DNA of 64,000 bases from Anthracocystis setariae. Taxonomy: Eukaryota; Basidiomycota; Ustilaginomycetes; Ustilaginales; Ustilaginaceae. Position 1 is the stretch's first letter; each line of letters opens with the position of its first letter. The notes below the pieces were generated by a model that was not told where the DNA came from, did no database searches, and saw nothing but the letters and a program-made list of their open reading frames with translations. Of this stretch, positions 60,801-64,000 are shown one piece after another. Made by a program: the position numbers and the translations under genes. The stretch is taken from the NCBI GenBank assembly GCA_928724745.1, contig CAKMXJ010000022.1:248001-312000 (forward strand), written 5' to 3'.

Positions 60801-62451
60801 TCTGTGCAGTCTTGGCGACCAAGTTAAGGGACATAAGATTGGCGGCATATGTCGGTACGTATAAAACATTGTGGAGGATGAGGGTATGCGTTTTCCCGTT
60901 ACCGAGATCGGCAAGTACCTTAACGGTCCCCTTGCCCTCTGTCTTTACGTGATCACGACTGCCGCTCAGCAGAGGAGGGAACTCCTCAAGGCTGAGATCT
61001 GTAAAGAGATCACGATTGATACAAACGTGAACAGTGGACGCGGAATCGATAATCCATTGCGTCTCAATGCCGTAACCGCTGTCGGTAGTGGACAAAGCGA
61101 TGTCGGCAATGGCAAGGCCGGTGAAGAAGGAGGATTGTGACTTCTTGTCGGAGGGTTGTGCTGCTTTATCCTTAGCCAAGGTAGGGCAATCAGGTCTATA
61201 ATGACCCTTTTCATGGCAATGATGGCAGGACACTTCCGACAAGGGACGGCGTGGTTTGATCCCTTTGTTGGTCTTGCCGCGTCTGTTGTTGCGTTGGCGC
61301 TTATCTGGAGATGATGAAGATGTCGACTTGTGTCTCCATTTGCCGTTACGATTCTTGGCAGATTTGGAGCTGGAATCATCCGTCTTGGTGTCGGTCAGGA
61401 ACGCGGAAGTGTACTGCCGAGGTCGGGCAGCTAAACCAAAGGTATGTAACCCCTGTCTTATTTCCTCGGCCTTGAGTTGGTCAAGGTAGCTGTCGTACTC
61501 AATCTTCTCGTCCAAGGGGGTCCCTTGGAAGTTGAACGTCCTAACGGTACCGTCAGGGTCCATAGAGGTGAAGGTTTGTACATCCCGACGTCGTCTGTAA
61601 CTTTCCTCGAGCTGACTTCGAACGGTATGGTATTCCGATCGGAGACCCTTCATTAAGACGGTGAAGCGCTTATTCCAGCTGACTTCAATACCTCCAAGCT
61701 TAAGTTGTTCAACTAGCTTGGTGATTCGCGTGTTATAGGCGGAGATAGTAGTCTTGTCTTGCTTAATGCTATTGAGCTGTGTTTCGAACTCTTCAATCTT
61801 GTATCGTAGCTTAGCGCTAAACGACTTCTCCAGATGCTTCCATATTCCGTTAGCCGTTTCATGGTGGTTTACCATGGTTGCGATTTCGAGTGACATGCTC
61901 GACAGTAGGATACCGCGAGCGATAAGGTTGTAACGACGCCAGTCTCGATACTCGTCAGTACCGGGAGCAGGTATAGGCGTTTCTGTCATGATGGCATCAT
62001 AGATGTCTGGGCCCTTTTGCATTAGAGTTGTGATGCAGGTGGCACGCCATTTGAAATAGTCGACAGAGTCGTCAAGGTCCGGGAGTTTTTGCCCGTTGGA
62101 GAGAAGCTGCGTAGCGAAATCGGAAGTAACCTTAGACATGTTGACAGATCTGTAAGGTTGTAACGGAGTTGATACCGTGCGTACCGACGAAGGTAGGGGC
62201 TCTTGAATAGGAACTTCGCTGTCTTGTACAGCGGAGACGATATTTTGTGTTGCAGATGAGGCTTCGCTGGTCACTACAGCGGGAACAGTGTTTTCGTTAT
62301 TGCGAACTGTATGGTCTCTCGAGCGTCGCGATTGTGCGGATCGAGGAGGTACTGGGTCTCCGACGTCTGGAATCGAAAGAAGAGATCTTACTGGATTGTT
62401 TCTTGTGTTGTAGCGTCGGTATTCTCCCAGTCGTGAAGCCGTTGGGCTCAT
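57814..62451 (-). CDS. copia gag-pol polyprotein
   Basis: 1545 residues in one frame. Order typical of Ty1/copia: gag (WRATCITTLMQKG to AYNTRITKLVEQLK), zinc knuckle CHHCHEKGHYRPDC at about 404, aspartic protease WIIDSASTVH (about 464), integrase with HHCC (HDRLGHPGD, CNSCEVAKSHKQPF, about 600-650) and Asp/Asp/Glu (LVHSDVVG, RTDHGSEY, ERLNLT), reverse transcriptase with YVDDVLIF (about 1211), RNase H (TFSDADFGGDTVTRRSTTG, about 1387). No frameshift or stop is seen. The start codon lies inside the primer-binding site, 4 nt from the LTR. Confidence 0.95.
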   Translation of the reverse strand: MSPTASRLGEYRRYNTRNNPVRSLLSIPDVGDPVPPRSAQSRRSRDHTVRNNENTVPAVVTSEASSATQNIVSAVQDSEVPIQEPLPSSVRTVSTPLQPYRSVNMSKVTSDFATQLLSNGQKLPDLDDSVDYFKWRATCITTLMQKGPDIYDAIMTETPIPAPGTDEYRDWRRYNLIARGILLSSMSLEIATMVNHHETANGIWKHLEKSFSAKLRYKIEEFETQLNSIKQDKTTISAYNTRITKLVEQLKLGGIEVSWNKRFTVLMKGLRSEYHTVRSQLEESYRRRRDVQTFTSMDPDGTVRTFNFQGTPLDEKIEYDSYLDQLKAEEIRQGLHTFGLAARPRQYTSAFLTDTKTDDSSSKSAKNRNGKWRHKSTSSSSPDKRQRNNRRGKTNKGIKPRRPLSEVSCHHCHEKGHYRPDCPTLAKDKAAQPSDKKSQSSFFTGLAIADIALSTTDSGYGIETQWIIDSASTVHVCINRDLFTDLSLEEFPPLLSGSRDHVKTEGKGTVKVLADLGNGKTHTLILHNVLYVPTYAANLMSLNLVAKTAQISIFKNTLTARQGGKIVFKGTTTNGMLTYLVQPKLEFAGVTTTSASLWHDRLGHPGDARMKGMAQLIPEFSKGVPIGKCNSCEVAKSHKQPFPTRTTRTTEPLELVHSDVVGKLPDVTPEGHRYLISFTDDYTRFSVIYLMIQKSEALSHFQNYKTLMETQTGKKIKRFRTDHGSEYCNRPFAKSLADAGIIHQTSSPYTPEQNGVAERLNLTIFNQVRAMLIHSSAPRYLWGEAALYAVYLNNRLPSKAIGMVSPYKRLFNQDPDLSKVKVFGCKAWAHIPAANRDKLSDRAIPAAYIGVTEGSKAFKLFQTNHNTIMSAHHATFDEKSFPFNDRPIPTDAATADVGNATSSPSQEPQANVHQPVATRTSEPLALDSPQDEIASDGIDTTSSVNNDPYYTGYPLLTDEERAQGISTPPLPTATEMAGMAYTTVAEEGGQEFTEAACADKGIAIPTTDDEPLHIKQAQRRPDWPKWQEAIQKELDLHKENNTWTVVTPPNDAHIIGCRWVFKVKRKGDGSIDKYKARLVAQGFTQIHGIDYEETFAPVVKIATLRMLMIIALQCKMQIYQLDVVTAYLNGTVDKDLYMRPPPLPDSMATSEGISLGRVCRLNKALYGLKQSGRAWYQKADSTLIDIGFTRSNYDTALYYIVNDNAPPVLLSLYVDDVLIFCKDKRQAERIIETLRSKFKMTGGDPVSFILGIQVKHDNGMIHLSQTANILRLIDRFGLSQANTVHTPADGKDLTGGDKLNEDDHSTYRTIVGSILYIATCTRPDIAFAVSKLSRHLASPTKDAMVAAKHLLRYLKGTADHGLTFTDKGIKSPMSEDWGPKIYTFSDADFGGDTVTRRSTTGLANTVLGMPYSWFSKRQTLVATSTCFAEYVAMAEGCKEVVWTRRLLAELGFVIKLPTPLMVDNQAAIYLSKDPKDHQRNKHIDIKYHFVREQQTKGTVVATYVPTAEQAADCFTKALDRSKVQTHRQLLGIGRIDMPTSEARAN

Positions 62452-62455
62452 AACC
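62444..62455 (-). other. copia primer-binding site matching initiator tRNA-Met anticodon arm
   Basis: GGTTATGAGCCC, read on the minus strand, begins at the first base after the 5' LTR. It is complementary to the anticodon stem-loop of fungal initiator tRNA-Met (GGGCTCATAACC), not to a tRNA 3' end. Drosophila copia uses the same half-tRNA type of priming. The gag-pol ATG lies within it. Confidence 0.75.
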
Positions 62456-63170
62456 TATTGGAAGTCGACTGCGTCAAGGGGCGACCTTGACGGTAGGCAG
62501 CCAGGTACGATGAGTCTATCGTCTGCCAAAGATACTATAACAAGTAGCTAAGTCGCTATAGACCTCACACTGGTGGATGGGCGTATAGAGCTGGCTCTGT
62601 TGTTATGTCAGGCCAGTTAGATCCGTAACCAAGAGCGGGCGGTGACGTTAGGCAGCAGGCACGAAGGGGAGAGACCTATGTCGATACAACAGTAGCGACG
62701 TCGGTAAGGATCTGTAAGTAGCAGGCGTTATGATACGGAGAAGTTGGTAATGAATCGATTGAGGGATCATCAACTGTGCGCTCGAAGTACGCCCTATAAA
62801 TACACTTAGTCCCCTACACCGTTGTTGCCCGTAGCGGTGTAGGGAACCCCATAGCGTCGACGTTAGTGACAAGATTCTACGCTAAGTGTAAACAACAGTT
62901 GATCATCAACATAAACAACGATGTTGATAATAACATGACCCGACGAGTAACATCCCGGTCAGAGATGTGATGAGGCACCATGTCAACGTCACGTGGGAAC
63001 GCACAGTGCCAGCATTGGCATTGGCACGCGTATAGTTTCCCCGCTGCCGAGTCCCGAGGAATTGTATTGTCGGCAACTATGTCGGAATATTACCGCCCTA
63101 GTTATGGACATACCGACGTCTGTAGTGTCACGTCGATAGCTGACGCAGCAGGTGACCATATATTTCAACA
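62456..63170 (-). repeat. copia LTR (5' LTR in element sense)
   Basis: 715 bp, identical by eye to 54750-55464. It is followed on the plus strand by target duplication CCATG. Confidence 0.95.
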
Positions 63171-64000
63171 CCATGTCACCCCCGGAAAAAGACCGGTCCA
63201 TCCTGGAGCGGTTTGCGTATTTGGACATCAGGGAGGCAGCGTGGTTAATGTTGGCCTGGCAGTGTCGGAGGAGCTCCCGGAAAGCCGAATCGGAGGGCGG
63301 GATACCATCCGGGGAGAGGGCCGGCGAACCGGGGAGGGTTTTTGGGGTGAACCCAAACAAGGGTAGAGTAGCCGGGAGCCCGGTAGTAGCTGACACCCGA
63401 TTGTTAAGCGTAAGTTGGGCGTATGGCAGCCATGCAGCCCAGTCGTCTTGCTGGTAGTTGACATAGAATTGGAGGAAAACTTCTAGATTTTGGTTGACAC
63501 GTTCAGTTTGGCCATCGGTTTGGGGATGATAGGCCGTGGAGAGGGCCGGGGTGGTACCGAGGGCCGTTAAGATATCCTTCCACAGGGATGCTACAAAAGT
63601 GCGCCCCCGGTCCGAGACGATGGTGTCCGGGAGTCCAAAATAGGCAAAGACGCGGGAGAACAGCATGTGGGCGAGGTCTTTTGCCGTATCGGACTTCCGA
63701 GCCGGGAGGAAAAGGGAGTATTTGGTGAGTCGGTCGACGACGACGAGAATGGAGTCGAATGTGAGACCCCCGGCCCAGGAAGGCGGGAGACCTTCGATAT
63801 GATCCATTGTGATGGTCCCGAACGGCCGGGACGGGGCTGCAAGCGGGAGCAGCAGTCCGTAAGGCTTATGCCGGGGCGCTTTAGCGCGCTTACAGGCTCC
63901 ACAGGTCCGGACGTATTCCGTAACATCATGTTTGAGGGTCGGCCAGGAGTGGTGACGGCGGACCAGTTCGAGGGTCGCGGCCACCCCCGGGTGTCCCGCC
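63171..64000 (-). pseudogene. gypsy-B pol, integrase part, cut by copia and by window edge
   Basis: Integrase core: zinc-domain HH..C..C (GHPG, RRHHSWP, CGACKRAK), then TMDHIEGLPPSW, IVSDRGRTF and ERVNQNLEV with the catalytic Asp, Asp and Glu. The frame stays open to base 64000. The left end at 63171 continues in frame at 54749 across the copia insertion. Confidence 0.88.

Larger units (their letters stand above)
54750..63170 (-). mobile_element. Ty1/copia element inserted in gypsy-B pol
   Basis: An 8.4-kb element read on the minus strand: 5' LTR 63170-62456, primer-binding site, single gag-pol frame (62451-57814), an extra downstream gene (57014-55854), 3' LTR 55464-54750. The 5-bp target duplication CCATG flanks it (54745-54749, 63171-63175). 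The LTRs are 715 bp each and identical by eye, so insertion is very recent. All frames are open. Confidence 0.95.
51153..64000 (-). mobile_element. Ty3/gypsy chromovirus 'gypsy-B', interrupted by copia, runs off window
   Basis: Read on the minus strand, the element enters at the right edge inside pol (integrase), is interrupted by copia (54750-63170), continues with the integrase end and chromodomain, then has an antisense accessory gene (52101-54022) and ends in its 3' LTR (51153-51813). Sequence is very GC-rich with strikingly many CCCGGG sites. The 5' LTR, gag, protease and reverse transcriptase lie outside the window. Confidence 0.85.

Overview
The window comes from a basidiomycete fungus, most likely a smut (Ustilaginales: Ustilago, Sporisorium or Pseudozyma type). 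Coding density is high, most genes lack introns, and the introns that occur are about 70-105 bp with CTGAC/CTAAC branch sites. Many predicted proteins carry long Ser/Pro/Ala-rich low-complexity arms. The gene set (DIS3, WASP, PIAS-type E3, UBC13, YVC1, MIC10, chromovirus retrotransposons) is fungal.

Bases 1-40,250 are ordinary euchromatin. In order: a C-terminal-anchored protein of unknown function cut by the window edge (+); DIS3/RRP44 (-); a dual-specificity phosphatase with a large insertion in its domain, Rok1/Msg5-like (+); phosphopantothenate-cysteine ligase (-); a C2H2 zinc-finger protein (+); a Whi5/Nrm1-like protein (-); a Siz/PIAS SUMO E3 with two introns (-); REX3-type exonuclease (-); a heme-thiolate peroxidase (-); a possible small secreted protein (-); two small mitochondrial inner-membrane proteins, DMAC1-like and MIC10 with two introns (-); a GH13 alpha-glucosidase (+); an amino-acid permease (+); WASP and, 3 nt upstream of it on the same strand and in the same frame, a PIG-Y-like protein (-); UBC13 with three introns (+); and a YVC1-type TRP channel (-).

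Bases 40,270-64,000 are a retrotransposon nest. A near-intact Ty3/gypsy chromovirus (gypsy-A, 40,510-50,220, minus strand, target duplication CCAGG, LTRs almost identical) is inserted in an older repeat that has a second diverged copy at about 50,470-51,080. A second chromovirus (gypsy-B) starts at 51,153 and runs off the right edge. It is split by a young Ty1/copia element (54,750-63,170, target duplication CCATG, LTRs identical by eye).

The most unusual feature is that all three retroelements carry, between the 3' end of pol and the 3' LTR, an extra gene unrelated to gag or pol. Each encodes a low-complexity, basic protein with two CX2C-type cysteine triplets resembling a Zn2Cys6 cluster with a stretched linker. 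In gypsy-A and gypsy-B the gene is antisense to pol and appears to contain a spliceosomal intron; in copia it is in the sense direction and intronless. That pattern is expected if an intron survives reverse transcription only when it is antisense to the genomic RNA. The copia element also has a primer-binding site matching the anticodon arm, not the 3' end, of initiator tRNA-Met, and this site overlaps the gag-pol start codon.
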